Made by a program: the position numbers and the translations under genes. From positions 148,656 through 212,655 of the forward strand of contig NZ_JACFRN010000002.1 in assembly GCF_016100975.1 (NCBI RefSeq): a stretch of DNA of 64,000 bases, written 5' to 3'. Of this stretch, positions 50,977 through 60,242 are shown one piece after another (position 1 is the first letter of the stretch; each line of letters starts with the position of its first letter). The DNA comes from Lactobacillus sp. W8174. GTDB lineage: Bacteria > Bacillota > Bacilli > Lactobacillales > Lactobacillaceae. The notes under the pieces are model-generated. The model was given only the letters and a program-made list of their open reading frames with translations. It had not been told where the DNA came from and ran no database searches.

Positions 50977-51696
50977 ATGCTGGAACAATTAAAAAAAGAA
51001 GTTTATGAGGCCAATATGCAGTTACCTCAATTAGGTTTGGTTACTTTTACCTGGGGCAATGTTTCTGGTATCGACCGTGAGCAAGGATTGTTTGTAATTA
51101 AACCTTCAGGAGTTGAATACGACAAATTAACACCTGCGGATATGGTAGTAGTCGATTTAGCCGGCAAGGTGGTTGAAGGCAAGCTTAATCCATCAAGTGA
51201 CACTCCAACCCATACCTATTTATACAACCACTTTTCCAAAATTGGTGGCATTGTTCATACTCATTCACCGTGGGCAGTAGCTTTTGCGGCAGCAAAAATG
51301 GATATTCCGGCACTTAATACTACCCATGCCGATACCTTCTACACTGATGTTCCAGCAGCCGATGCACTGACCAAAGAAGAAATTGCGGCAGACTATGAAG
51401 GAAACACAGGTAAGACAATCGTGCGTACATTTAAAGAACGCCATTTAGATTATGAAGCAACTCCTGCTGCTTTGGTTAGTCAGCATGGGCCGTTCTGCTG
51501 GGGAACAACTCCAGACAAGGCAGTATATAATGCCAAGGTTTTAGAAGTTGTCGCAGAAGAGGATTATCACACTTTGCAACTAACTAGAAAAAATTGTGAA
51601 TTACCACAATACCTGCTTGATAAACATTATTATAGAAAGCATGGCGCTAATGCTTACTACGGTCAGACTAGTGCGAAATCTTTTTCTCACAATTAA
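50977..51696 (+). CDS. araD: L-ribulose-5-phosphate 4-epimerase family protein
   Basis: 239 residues, class II aldolase/epimerase fold. TFTWGNVSGID and KPSGVEYDKL bind phosphate; PSSDTPTHTYLY follows. Zinc ligands are HTHSPWAV (two His) and the later QHGPFCWG His. It would convert L-ribulose 5-phosphate to D-xylulose 5-phosphate, feeding phosphoketolase. Full length and close to AraD/UlaF/SgbE types. AGAGGC precedes ATG 50977. First gene of an operon with a galactitol-type PTS, so the PTS should deliver a phosphorylated pentulose or a pentitol. Confidence 0.88.
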   Translation: MLEQLKKEVYEANMQLPQLGLVTFTWGNVSGIDREQGLFVIKPSGVEYDKLTPADMVVVDLAGKVVEGKLNPSSDTPTHTYLYNHFSKIGGIVHTHSPWAVAFAAAKMDIPALNTTHADTFYTDVPAADALTKEEIAADYEGNTGKTIVRTFKERHLDYEATPAALVSQHGPFCWGTTPDKAVYNAKVLEVVAEEDYHTLQLTRKNCELPQYLLDKHYYRKHGANAYYGQTSAKSFSHN

Positions 51697-51723
51697 AAAT
51701 TACCCAATAAAGGAGGTGAATAA

Positions 51724-52176
51724 ATGAAGCTTTTACTTCCAGAATTAGTTTTTGCACATGTAAAAGTAAATACAGCGGATGAAGTTCTTCATTTTTTAGC
51801 AAATAAACTGCAAATAAGCGGTAAGGTTAAAAACACTTTTGAAAAAGCAGTTATGCAAAGGGAAAGAATTCATCCGACAGGTTTGCCCAGTGGCAAAATT
51901 GCTGTTGCCATTCCTCATACAGATGTGCAATACGTTAATGAAGCAGCAATAGCTTTTGCTACTTTGGATCAGCCAGTACCATTTCACAATATGGCTGAGA
52001 CTAAAAAAATCTTAAACGTTCAGATTGTTGTGATGCTTGCTTTAAAAGACCCACACAGTCAAGTTAAGATGTTGCAAAAGTTAATGACATTATTTCAAAA
52101 CCAAGAGCTTTTAAGTGATTTACAAAAGTTGACTGATAGTCAGGAACTTTATCAAATTGTTTCTAAGCATATTTAA
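51724..52176 (+). CDS. PTS IIA component, fructose/galactitol type
   Basis: 150 residues, the PTS_EIIA_2 fold with the phosphorylated His in IAVAIPHTD (about residue 65). Receives phosphate from HPr and passes it to the IIB protein encoded downstream. AAAGGAGGTG precedes ATG 51724, the strongest ribosome site in the operon. The three subunits are separate proteins, as in galactitol-family systems. Confidence 0.9.
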   Translation: MKLLLPELVFAHVKVNTADEVLHFLANKLQISGKVKNTFEKAVMQRERIHPTGLPSGKIAVAIPHTDVQYVNEAAIAFATLDQPVPFHNMAETKKILNVQIVVMLALKDPHSQVKMLQKLMTLFQNQELLSDLQKLTDSQELYQIVSKHI

Positions 52177-52198
52177 AAATAAAGAGAGGGAGTTATTT

Positions 52199-53596
52199 AT
52201 GAAACCTGTTATTGATTTCATTATGTATATAGTTGGTTTAGGACCAACAGTCCTAATACCAATTATTATGTTAATCTTTGGCTTGTGTGTACGAGTGCCG
52301 TTTACCAAAGCATTGCGCGGTGGTCTAATGGTAGGAATTGGATTTATCGGCTTAAATGCAACGGTTTCAATTCTAACGGATGTTATGAATCCGGCAATTA
52401 AAAACATGATTCAGGTAATGCACCTGAATTTGCAAGTAATTGACGTTGGCTGGCCTTCAGCTTCAGCGATTGCTTATGGTACTGCAGTCGGAGTTAGTAT
52501 GATTCCATTGGGAATAGCAATTAATGTTTTAATGCTGATTACAAAAACCACGTCAACTATTGATGTTGATATTTGGGACTTTTGGCATTTCGCGTTTAGT
52601 GGCTCCTTAGTATACGCTTTAACCAAAGACATTGTACTCAGCTTGTTTTTAGCAAGTGTGAACATGATTGTAATTATGGTTACTGCTGACAGAACCGCAC
52701 CACTTTCTGAAAAATATCTAGGATTACCAGGAATTTCTATTCCTCACGGTTACGCTGGTTCATTTGTACCAGTAGCAATTGTTTTTAACTGGATTATTGA
52801 TAAAATCCCTGGCGTCAATAAAATTCATATGGATGCCAAAGACTTTAACAAAAAGTTCGGTTCGTGGGGTGAACCAACACTTTTAGGCTTTGCTATTGGT
52901 ATTATTATTGGAATTTTGGCATATGGCTTCATTCCAGGGATGACTATCGCCACTAAACTGGGTAAAATCATGTTAATGGGCGTTACTCTTTCTGCCGTGA
53001 TGATTATTACACCAAAAATGGCAGCTTTATTATTACAAGGAGTTGTACCAGTTTCAAACGCCATTCAGGCATTTACTCAAAAGAAATTTTCAGGTAAAAG
53101 AAAAATTTATATCGGAATGGATACAGCTGTCGGTATCGGTAGTCCAGTAGTTTTGGCTTGTGCTACGCTAATGATTCCTGTTGCTCTATTGTTTGCGTTT
53201 ATTTTACCTGGGAACCAATTCCTGCCAACTATTGGTTTAGTAGGTTTTGTTTTTATGTTCCCATTAATAGTTTCAATTACTCACGGTGACTTTTTCAGAT
53301 CATTTATTATTGGTGCCATTAATGTCATCATTGGTTTGTGGATTGGTACTAATTTGGCACCACTTATTACCAAATGTGCTCGTGCTGCTCATTTTGCTAT
53401 ACCAAAAGGTTCGTCATTGATTTCAAGTATTGATTATGGTTCCAACCCGTATCCTTGGCTGATCGTTCAAGTTGCCCCTTATAAGATTGCAGCTTATGCA
53501 ATTGGCATTATTCTGATCGTAGGACTTTGCTGGTGGAACAGGAAAAAGATTATCGCTGAAGAAAATCAAATGGCAGCAAATACCAAAGAAAAATAG
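52199..53596 (+). CDS. PTS IIC component, galactitol family (GatC-like)
   Basis: 465 residues from ATG 52199 (GAGGGAG; the frame extends upstream into the IIA gene). About ten to twelve helices. GLGPTVLIPIIMLIFGL and VRVPFTKALRGGLMVGIGF are the EIIC-GAT N-terminal hallmark. Imports and phosphorylates a polyol or pentulose. Other GatC-family systems carry galactitol, D-arabitol, sorbose-like or ribitol-type sugars; the adjacent epimerase points to a five-carbon substrate. Confidence 0.92.
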   Translation: MKPVIDFIMYIVGLGPTVLIPIIMLIFGLCVRVPFTKALRGGLMVGIGFIGLNATVSILTDVMNPAIKNMIQVMHLNLQVIDVGWPSASAIAYGTAVGVSMIPLGIAINVLMLITKTTSTIDVDIWDFWHFAFSGSLVYALTKDIVLSLFLASVNMIVIMVTADRTAPLSEKYLGLPGISIPHGYAGSFVPVAIVFNWIIDKIPGVNKIHMDAKDFNKKFGSWGEPTLLGFAIGIIIGILAYGFIPGMTIATKLGKIMLMGVTLSAVMIITPKMAALLLQGVVPVSNAIQAFTQKKFSGKRKIYIGMDTAVGIGSPVVLACATLMIPVALLFAFILPGNQFLPTIGLVGFVFMFPLIVSITHGDFFRSFIIGAINVIIGLWIGTNLAPLITKCARAAHFAIPKGSSLISSIDYGSNPYPWLIVQVAPYKIAAYAIGIILIVGLCWWNRKKIIAEENQMAANTKEK

Positions 53597-53619
53597 TTGT
53601 TTGAACAAGGAGAAAAATA

Positions 53620-53910
53620 ATGAAAAAAATTTTAGTTGCTTGCGGTGCAGGTGTTGTTACTAGTACTACCGCTATGAATAAATTAGAGGAAGAATTAAGT
53701 AATCGTGGCATTTCAACTGATGAATATTCTTTAGGACAATCATCAGTTGCACAAATTGAGTCTTTAGCCCCTGAATATGATTTAGTTATTACTACCACTC
53801 AATATGATAATGATGCTGTTAAAATCCCAGTTATTAATGGCTTGCCACTTCTAACTAATGTAGGAATTGATAAAGTTATTGATGAAGTAGTAGATAAATT
53901 AGGTCTTTAG
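53620..53910 (+). CDS. PTS IIB component, galactitol family
   Basis: 96 residues, EIIB-GAT fold with the phosphorylated Cys8 in ILVACGAGVVTSTTA. AAGGAG precedes ATG 53620, 23 bases after the IIC gene. Completes the A-C-B set. Confidence 0.93.
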   Translation: MKKILVACGAGVVTSTTAMNKLEEELSNRGISTDEYSLGQSSVAQIESLAPEYDLVITTTQYDNDAVKIPVINGLPLLTNVGIDKVIDEVVDKLGL

Positions 53911-53958
53911 TTTTTTTGCGATGAATTGCTATGTTACTAAATTTAAAGGGTGATTAAC

Positions 53959-56061
53959 ATGGCAACAAGTAATTATGCCATGACGCCGGCTAGCAAGCTT
54001 TTTAAGTACTTACTTCAAGCGCCAGATTTTGTGAGTTTAAAAGAGATTCTGGAAACGTTTAAGATCTCGCGTCGAACAGCTTTTAATTGGTTAAAAACCA
54101 TCAATAATACGCTAAAACAAAATCATCTTGATGAAGTAATTAATGTGCCACGTTACGGATATAAGATAACCGATAAGACCAAAAAAAGTATAATAGCTGG
54201 TTCTAGTCTAGGTAATTTAACGTCAACTCATGAATTGGAAGTACCTTTGGATGCTTTAGATCGTCGGACTATGATTGTTTTATTGCTGATAGATCAGAAT
54301 AAATATCTTTCAATTAATAAATTAGCACAAAAATTCAATTGCTCTCGTAATACAATTATTAAAGACTTTAAAGCAGTTAACAAATGTTTCCCAAGACTAG
54401 AAATAGTTAGCTCACACTTGGGACATAAAACAAATTGTAGTGAGTCAGCTATTCGTATCACTATTTATGAATTATTGATGCAGCATAATAAATTGGTTTA
54501 TAAGTATATAGAACGCTTGAAGTTTCCGGTATCTAAATCTAGAGAGCTAGTTGAGGGTATTCAGCAAAATCTTCAAATGAATTTTTCTGAAAATTCTGTT
54601 CAACAACTGGCTTATCTTTTGGTATTTATTTATTCAAGGATTAAAAATGACCGTTATGTTAAAACTACAGCTGATTACAATTGGATAGCTAACAATACAA
54701 CTAATGTTTTAGCTAACTGTAAATATCTGCTCTACCTTCTTACAAGTAAAAAAATCACTGAAGGTGAAGTGGTTTTTTTAAGTAAAATAGTTTTGTGCTC
54801 GCAAGCAACTGAGGTCAACTGTGTAAATGATTCTTTATATCAGGACTTAGATCAAATAGCTCAGGAAATAATTTTTCGCTATGAGCAATTAACAGAACAA
54901 AAAATTTCTTACAAATTGTTTACTAAAGTTTTATGTAACCATTTATATGCTACATTTTTTAGAGTTAAATTTGACATACCATTTTCTTCTAGTGAAGTTA
55001 ATGAAATTAAGCGTCAATACCCAGAACTAGTCAAATTTACTGCAATTGCCTGTGCACCTTTAGAGCAATATTTACAAAAAAGATTACCTAGTGAAGAAGT
55101 AGCACTAATATGTCTTTATTTTGGTTCAGTTAATACTAAGGGATATCAGGATATATCAAATAAGGATAAAATAAAAAGGGCCTCTCTGGCTGAAGTTCTG
55201 GTTGTTTGCACAAGCGGTATTGGCACCTCGGCAATGCTTTATCATGAACTCAATAAAATGTATCCTTTAATTAAATTTTCACTGCCACTCGAAATTCGAG
55301 ATTTACCACTGATTTTTAAACATGAATATCAGGCAAAATTAATTATTAGTACTGCTATATTGCCGGAAAAGATTTATCCAATTCCGGTTATCAAAGTTAA
55401 AGCAGTCCTAACTAAGCATGATGAAAGTATTATTGAAAATTTTTTCCGTCAAGAAGTTCCGCAGAAAATTGAACATAATAAAAGTACAGTAAGCAATCTT
55501 TTATCAATTATCAACGAATATGCAGATGTGAAAGACGTTAACGGTTTGCGGTTAAGTCTTGATAAGTTTATTTCACCGGCAATTAATGAAAACCGTCAAC
55601 TTGGCTTACCAACTTTAGGCAATTTATTACCTGCTGATAGAATTAAATTTGTTCATAATAATACCTTAAATTGGCAGCAAGTTTTGAAAATGGGCTGTCA
55701 ATTACTTGAAAAAAATAACATAGTAGATAATGATTATTTTGGAAAGATTGTTAAGTTGATTAAGCAGTATGGACCATATATGCTTATTTCAAACGATATT
55801 TTCTTGGCTCATGCTGCACCAAGCAGTAGTAATAAAAAAGTAGGGCTATCGTTAATTTTATTGGACAAGCCTCTTAGTATCCAAATTCGCCAGCAAAAGG
55901 CCACCATCGTTTGTATGATTATTTTGTCACCAGGACAAAAAAGAGAACATGAAAGAGCTTTAGAGCAGTTAGTTGATATAGTTAGAAATCCCGATAATGT
56001 TAAGCATTTGCTTACTGCTCATAGTCCGCAAGATGTTCGTAAATTACTTTTGTCAATTTAG
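53959..56061 (+). CDS. PRD-containing transcriptional activator with EIIB- and EIIA-like domains
   Basis: About 700 residues from ATG 53959 (AAAGGG 8 bases upstream). N-terminal helix-turn-helix pair (FKISRRTAFNWLKTINN; KFNCSRNTIIKDFKAVN), two PTS-regulation domains (about 180-400), then an EIIB-Gat-like domain with its Cys in VLVVCTSGIGTSAMLYHEL, and a C-terminal EIIA-like domain with FLAHAAPS. LicR/MtlR-type regulators sense PTS phosphorylation and activate the neighbouring PTS operon. It follows the IIB gene by 48 bases in the same direction, and a terminator ends the unit. Confidence 0.9.
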   Translation: MATSNYAMTPASKLFKYLLQAPDFVSLKEILETFKISRRTAFNWLKTINNTLKQNHLDEVINVPRYGYKITDKTKKSIIAGSSLGNLTSTHELEVPLDALDRRTMIVLLLIDQNKYLSINKLAQKFNCSRNTIIKDFKAVNKCFPRLEIVSSHLGHKTNCSESAIRITIYELLMQHNKLVYKYIERLKFPVSKSRELVEGIQQNLQMNFSENSVQQLAYLLVFIYSRIKNDRYVKTTADYNWIANNTTNVLANCKYLLYLLTSKKITEGEVVFLSKIVLCSQATEVNCVNDSLYQDLDQIAQEIIFRYEQLTEQKISYKLFTKVLCNHLYATFFRVKFDIPFSSSEVNEIKRQYPELVKFTAIACAPLEQYLQKRLPSEEVALICLYFGSVNTKGYQDISNKDKIKRASLAEVLVVCTSGIGTSAMLYHELNKMYPLIKFSLPLEIRDLPLIFKHEYQAKLIISTAILPEKIYPIPVIKVKAVLTKHDESIIENFFRQEVPQKIEHNKSTVSNLLSIINEYADVKDVNGLRLSLDKFISPAINENRQLGLPTLGNLLPADRIKFVHNNTLNWQQVLKMGCQLLEKNNIVDNDYFGKIVKLIKQYGPYMLISNDIFLAHAAPSSSNKKVGLSLILLDKPLSIQIRQQKATIVCMIILSPGQKREHERALEQLVDIVRNPDNVKHLLTAHSPQDVRKLLLSI

Positions 56062-56091
56062 ATTACTTAAATATTCACCTGTAAATCAGGG

Positions 56092-56123
56092 AAAGTGACT
56101 ACATAATAAGTGGTCGCTTTTTT
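56092..56123 (+). terminator. Terminator of the PTS/PRD operon
   Basis: AAAGTGACTAC and GTGGTCGCTTT pair over 11 positions with two G-T wobbles, with T following. Confidence 0.82.
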
Positions 56124-56201
56124 ATTTGGCAGATAGAAAAAAAGGAGTATAATTCAATCTATTAAGGTACCTAACTAAATTTTGAAACGGAGATAATTAA
56201 A

Positions 56202-57635
56202 ATGGCACAAACGTTAAACTATCAATCTAATCAAAGGGTCCAAAAAAATCGCTGGTGGATATTAGTTGCTGTGGGTCTGTTTACATTCATGTCAACTTTA
56301 GACGGTACAATTGTTAATATTGCTTTGCCAGTGATCAGTAAAGACTTGCACATCCCTATGAGTCAATCTGAATGGGTGGTCTCACTTTATTTGATTGTGG
56401 TCTGCAGCTTTATTCTGTTTTTTGGCAAATTAAGTGATATCTACGGTAAAATCAAGGTTTTCCGGCTAGGAGCCATATTCTTTATTGGGGGTTCGCTTTT
56501 ATCTGGAATTAGAATTAATTTAATATTTTTATTGGTGGCAAGAGCACTGCAGGCTTTTGGTGCAGCTATGACTATGGCTACTAATAATGGGATCATTACT
56601 GAAATTTTTCCTGCTACTGAGAGAGGAAAGGCATTAGGTACAATCGGTTCTTTTGTTGCTTTGGGTTCTATTGCTGGCCCAGGACTTGGTGGCTTAATTT
56701 TAAGTCATCTTTCATGGTCTTATATTTTCTGGTTAAATGTTCCTGTTGGCCTGATAGCTGCAATAATTGGTGCTATATTCCTGCCTAAGGACATTACTTT
56801 TACTAAATCCGCTTTAGATAAGGCCGGTTCTTTCAGCTTTGCTTTAGGTATGATTACTTTGTTTGGCGGTATTTTTTTAGGGCAACAGCTAGGGTTTAGT
56901 TCTTTACCGGTTTTATTAATGTTGCTAGTAGGTCTGGTCAGTTTTATCTGGTTTATTTATGTTGAAAATCATGTAGCAAATCCATTATTGCAATTTAAAT
57001 TATTCAAAAATCCAGATTTTTCAATTAGTCTGCTTTGTGCATTATTAATTTTTATTACTAACTTTTTCTTTAATGTGGTTACTCCTTTTTATTTGGAAAA
57101 TGCTCGTCACTTGTCACCGGGAAAAACAGGCTTAATTTTAATGATACTACCTGTAGTCCAACTGTTTGCTGCCCCAGTTGCTGGTTCTGTTTCTGATAAA
57201 ATTGGTCCTAAGTTGATTACTTTTATTGGTTTAGTTTTATTGTTAATCAGTCAGATTGGTTATACATTGTGCAACTTGAACTCACCTATGTGGCTATTCA
57301 TAATTAGTATTGCAATTATGGGATTGGGCAGTGGCATATTCAGTTCGCCAAATAATTCTTTAGTTATGAGTTCGGTCGAGCAAAAAGATTTAGGCATTGC
57401 CGGCAGTATTAATTCACTTTCCCGTAATTTAGGAATGGTCATTGGGATATCAAGTGCTACTACGGTATTATTTGCTGCAATGAGCAGAGCAAAAGGAGAA
57501 AGAGTTACAGCTTATTTGCCTAAACAACCTGAAATTTTTATTTATGGCATGCATGTGGTCTTTATTATTTCAATGATAATTTGTTTAATTACCGTTCTTC
57601 TGAGTGGATGGAGACTATTTAAAAATAATAAATAA
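56202..57635 (+). CDS. DHA2-family MFS drug exporter
   Basis: 477 residues with about 14 hydrophobic segments. Helix 1 carries MSTLDGTIVNIALPVI (motif D1 of the 14-TMS QacA/EmrB family). The loop after helix 2 carries GKLSDIYGKIKVF, and GPGLGGLIL is motif C of antiporters. It should export lipophilic or cationic compounds by proton antiport. CGGAGATAATTAAA precedes ATG 56202. No regulator is adjacent. Confidence 0.92.
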   Translation: MAQTLNYQSNQRVQKNRWWILVAVGLFTFMSTLDGTIVNIALPVISKDLHIPMSQSEWVVSLYLIVVCSFILFFGKLSDIYGKIKVFRLGAIFFIGGSLLSGIRINLIFLLVARALQAFGAAMTMATNNGIITEIFPATERGKALGTIGSFVALGSIAGPGLGGLILSHLSWSYIFWLNVPVGLIAAIIGAIFLPKDITFTKSALDKAGSFSFALGMITLFGGIFLGQQLGFSSLPVLLMLLVGLVSFIWFIYVENHVANPLLQFKLFKNPDFSISLLCALLIFITNFFFNVVTPFYLENARHLSPGKTGLILMILPVVQLFAAPVAGSVSDKIGPKLITFIGLVLLLISQIGYTLCNLNSPMWLFIISIAIMGLGSGIFSSPNNSLVMSSVEQKDLGIAGSINSLSRNLGMVIGISSATTVLFAAMSRAKGERVTAYLPKQPEIFIYGMHVVFIISMIICLITVLLSGWRLFKNNK

Positions 57636-57819
57636 TTAAATATAAAAAAGTGTTGCAAATTGATATGACTCCAAATTTTTTAGATTTTGTAGTTATCTCA
57701 AAAATTATAAAATCCAACTCTTTTTTATTTTAAAAAATAATTTTTTAATAATTATTTCTTCTTTTTGGCAATTTGGGTATATTATGATAGAAGGAAAGAG
57801 CAAAACGAGGAGGTTTAGG

Positions 57820-58107
57820 ATGAACCATAAAGTTGTGACGTATCCAGCTATTTTTAAGCCACTGGAAAATGATATATATGTAATTAGTTTCCCTGATGTT
57901 AAAGGTGGAATAACTGAAGGGCAGGGCTTGCGTGAGTCAATGAAAATGGCAGCTGACACTCTTGCCAGTCGCCTTTATAATAAAGCAGTATTACCCAAGG
58001 TCAGCAAGGTTAGTGATATTGAATTGCCAGATGATGGCTCATTTGTTGCACCAGTTTCTGCAGACCTAACCGAAGCTTCGCGTGATCGCATTAATTACGA
58101 AATATAA
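57820..58107 (+). CDS. HicB-like antitoxin-family protein, no HicA seen
   Basis: 95 residues from ATG 57820 (GAGGAGG; the frame is open from 57784). KVVTYPAIFKPLENDIYVIS is the partial RNase-H-like HicB fold, and FPDVKGGITEGQGLRESMKM its core. No C-terminal DNA-binding domain, and no HicA-like small toxin frame on either side. Many lactobacilli have such solitary HicB-like proteins. I would not call this an active toxin-antitoxin pair. Confidence 0.75.
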   Translation: MNHKVVTYPAIFKPLENDIYVISFPDVKGGITEGQGLRESMKMAADTLASRLYNKAVLPKVSKVSDIELPDDGSFVAPVSADLTEASRDRINYEI

Positions 58108-58119
58108 TATATAAAAAAA

Positions 58120-58148
58120 GCACCCCAATTTCTTGGGATGCCCTTTTT
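58120..58148 (+). terminator. Terminator after the HicB-like gene
   Basis: GCACCCCAA and TTGGGATGC pair with one mismatch around TTTC, followed by CCTTTTT. Confidence 0.75.
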
Positions 58149-58196
58149 ATTAACTTGTTCCAAAAACTTTATTATAATTCTCGGGAACAAGTTAAT
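58149..58196. repeat. Perfect 13-base inverted repeat around a -10-like element
   Basis: ATTAACTTGTTCC (58149-58161) and GGAACAAGTTAAT (58184-58196) are perfect complements. The 22-base spacer contains TATAAT (58171-58176). Too long and unpaired with a T-run to be a plain terminator; it could be an operator or a stable hairpin. Confidence 0.6.
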
Positions 58197-58448
58197 TATA
58201 ATATATCTAAATAAATTTTGCTAATAAATTTGGCTTCTTTTGGTAAAAATGCTTTAAAATAAACTTTAAATTAAAATGCTATCCAAAAAGCACATTATTA
58301 TATCATGCTTTGAAAATTTAAGTATAATTTTTCAATAATTTAATTGAAATAAAAAGTTGAAATTGCAAATAATTTTGTATTCTGATCAAATTGACAATAA
58401 CACTATTTGAGTGCTATTTTTGAAAGAGAAAAAGTTTGGGAGTAAATT
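58197..58448. other. A+T-rich intergenic region
   Basis: About 250 bases between the inverted repeat and the mutarotase-like gene. I see no reading frame. A TTGACA (about 58391) precedes the gene at 58449 and may be its -35, but a good -10 is not evident. Confidence 0.5.
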
Positions 58449-59015
58449 ATGCAAACAATTGAAAGTTCTGTTTTGCGCGTGGCGGTTTCTGAAAAGGGTG
58501 CCAGGTTAGTTAACTTGATTGCCCTGAATAGTCAAATTGATTATTTGAAAGATGTTGACGCGCAAAAAGCATTAGAAGTTATTTTTAGAGGAGCTGACCT
58601 AGAGGAAAATCTAGCAGATATCCTGCCCTGGACAGTTGTAGACAAGGGAGATTCACGTGTTAGTTTGGCTTTGATTGATGATAATTCAAGTTATAAAAAG
58701 TTCCCGTTTCATTTTGAAGCTGTATTAACCTACGCGTTAGAAGGAAATGGAATTGGCATAAAGTTTTATCTGAAAAATAATTCTCATAAAGATATGCCTT
58801 TTTCAGTTAAATTCGTGATACCAGTTTTTTCGGGTTGGAAAGTGAATACTAATGCTAACGAAATTGTATTAAGTAAAGATAAAACCAATTTAACTATAGC
58901 TTCTGCTAACTTTACGTTAACGGCTGAGAACGACCAGATTAGTGCTGCATATGATGCAGCTACGCTGGCTAGTGAAAGTGACGAAGATTTAAGATTAACC
59001 CTAGCCTTGAATTAA
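58449..59015 (+). CDS. Galactose-mutarotase-like domain protein, short
   Basis: 188 residues; GGGAG precedes ATG 58449. The N-terminal VAVSEKGARLVNLIALNSQI followed by DYL resembles LacX/aldose-1-epimerase proteins. The usual length is about 290-340, so roughly the last third, and the catalytic His/Glu pattern, is missing. It may be a shortened, non-catalytic sugar-binding member. Call is tentative. Confidence 0.55.
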   Translation: MQTIESSVLRVAVSEKGARLVNLIALNSQIDYLKDVDAQKALEVIFRGADLEENLADILPWTVVDKGDSRVSLALIDDNSSYKKFPFHFEAVLTYALEGNGIGIKFYLKNNSHKDMPFSVKFVIPVFSGWKVNTNANEIVLSKDKTNLTIASANFTLTAENDQISAAYDAATLASESDEDLRLTLALN

Positions 59016-59118
59016 ATAAATTAATGATTTTAATAAGATACAATAGGCAAACCGGCAGTGGCTTGTTTTTTTTGCTATAATGTACTCATTGTAATTAAAA
59101 TTTGGGTAAGTAAAAGTT

Positions 59119-60240
59119 ATGGATCACAACGATAATCATCCGGATAAAAGTCGGGTTGAATTACATGCAAAAGATTACCATAAAAAAAGGCGTGTTTTAG
59201 CGTGGTTATTATGTTTTATTGCGTTTTTGGCTTTGGCAGTCTGTGTGTATTCAGCATATATTTATTTTCGCACAAAAGATACAGTAGATAGTGCATACGA
59301 TGCTAAAAACGGTGTGCAGATTAAAAATGGTGAATTCAACGGTAAGAAAAAATTTGCAGTGCTGTTAATGGGCAGCGATACTGGAGCACTTGACCGTAAA
59401 GACAAGATAGGCAACACCGATACCATTATTATTGCTGTTGTTAATCCCCAAAAGAAGCGCTATACCTTAATGTCGGTTCCGCGAGACACTATGGCTCAAA
59501 TGGTCGGTGCTGACCAATTTCAAGTTAAAAAAATAAATGCAGCTTATCCCATTGGTGGGGCTGCCATGTCGATGAAAAGCGTGTCCAAGTTAGTCAATGT
59601 ACCAATTAAGTACTATGTTTTAGTAAATATGAAGGGCATTATGCGCCTCATCCGTGATGTTGGTGGTATTAATATTAGGCCTACTTTGAGCTTTGAATAT
59701 GGTGGTTATATTTTTAAGAAAAATCAGCTGACTCACATGGGTGGTGGTGGTGCTTTGGCATATTCACGAATGCGTTATGATGATCCAGAAGGTGATTATG
59801 GTCGTCAAAAGCGCCAACGTCAAGTGATTACTACTATCATAAAGAAATCAGTTTCAATTAATACTTTAACGCGCATTGATTCAGTTTTGTCGTCAGTTTC
59901 GGGGAATCTTAAAACTAATTTACCCTTTGATGCATTGCGTCAGATCGCCTTCAATTATCGTGATTCTACTAAAAACGTAAAAAATGATTATCTTCATGGA
60001 CACAATGCCACAATAGATGGCTCTTCTTATCAGGTGCAATCTACTAAAGAATTACAACGAGTATCAGATTACTTACGAGCAGAACTTGGTTTATCTGAAG
60101 CAGCTGTAAATAATAATGAAACTTATCAGAATAAGCGTAATAAAATTGATGGCTTCAGTTTTAAAAACCCTGATAGCCAAGAATATCACATATATGAGGA
60201 CTATCAAGATCAAAGTTACCAGGAAGAAGGTGACTATTGA
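59119..60240 (+). CDS. LytR-CpsA-Psr (LCP) family wall-polymer ligase
   Basis: 373 residues. Basic N-terminus with RVELHAKDYHKKRRV, one transmembrane helix (about 28-50), then the LCP domain: VLLMGSDTGA, GNTDTIIIAVVNP, SVPRDTM, and YSRMRYDDPEGDYGRQKRQ with the conserved Arg set, plus a hydrophilic acidic tail. It is clearly paralogous to the protein at 34842, including the YHKK/YHKR start and the tail. First gene of a three-gene operon with a PlsY-like and an LTA-synthase-like protein, so it probably anchors a glycerol-phosphate or glycan polymer. Confidence 0.92.
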   Translation: MDHNDNHPDKSRVELHAKDYHKKRRVLAWLLCFIAFLALAVCVYSAYIYFRTKDTVDSAYDAKNGVQIKNGEFNGKKKFAVLLMGSDTGALDRKDKIGNTDTIIIAVVNPQKKRYTLMSVPRDTMAQMVGADQFQVKKINAAYPIGGAAMSMKSVSKLVNVPIKYYVLVNMKGIMRLIRDVGGINIRPTLSFEYGGYIFKKNQLTHMGGGGALAYSRMRYDDPEGDYGRQKRQRQVITTIIKKSVSINTLTRIDSVLSSVSGNLKTNLPFDALRQIAFNYRDSTKNVKNDYLHGHNATIDGSSYQVQSTKELQRVSDYLRAELGLSEAAVNNNETYQNKRNKIDGFSFKNPDSQEYHIYEDYQDQSYQEEGDY

Positions 60241-60242
60241 TA

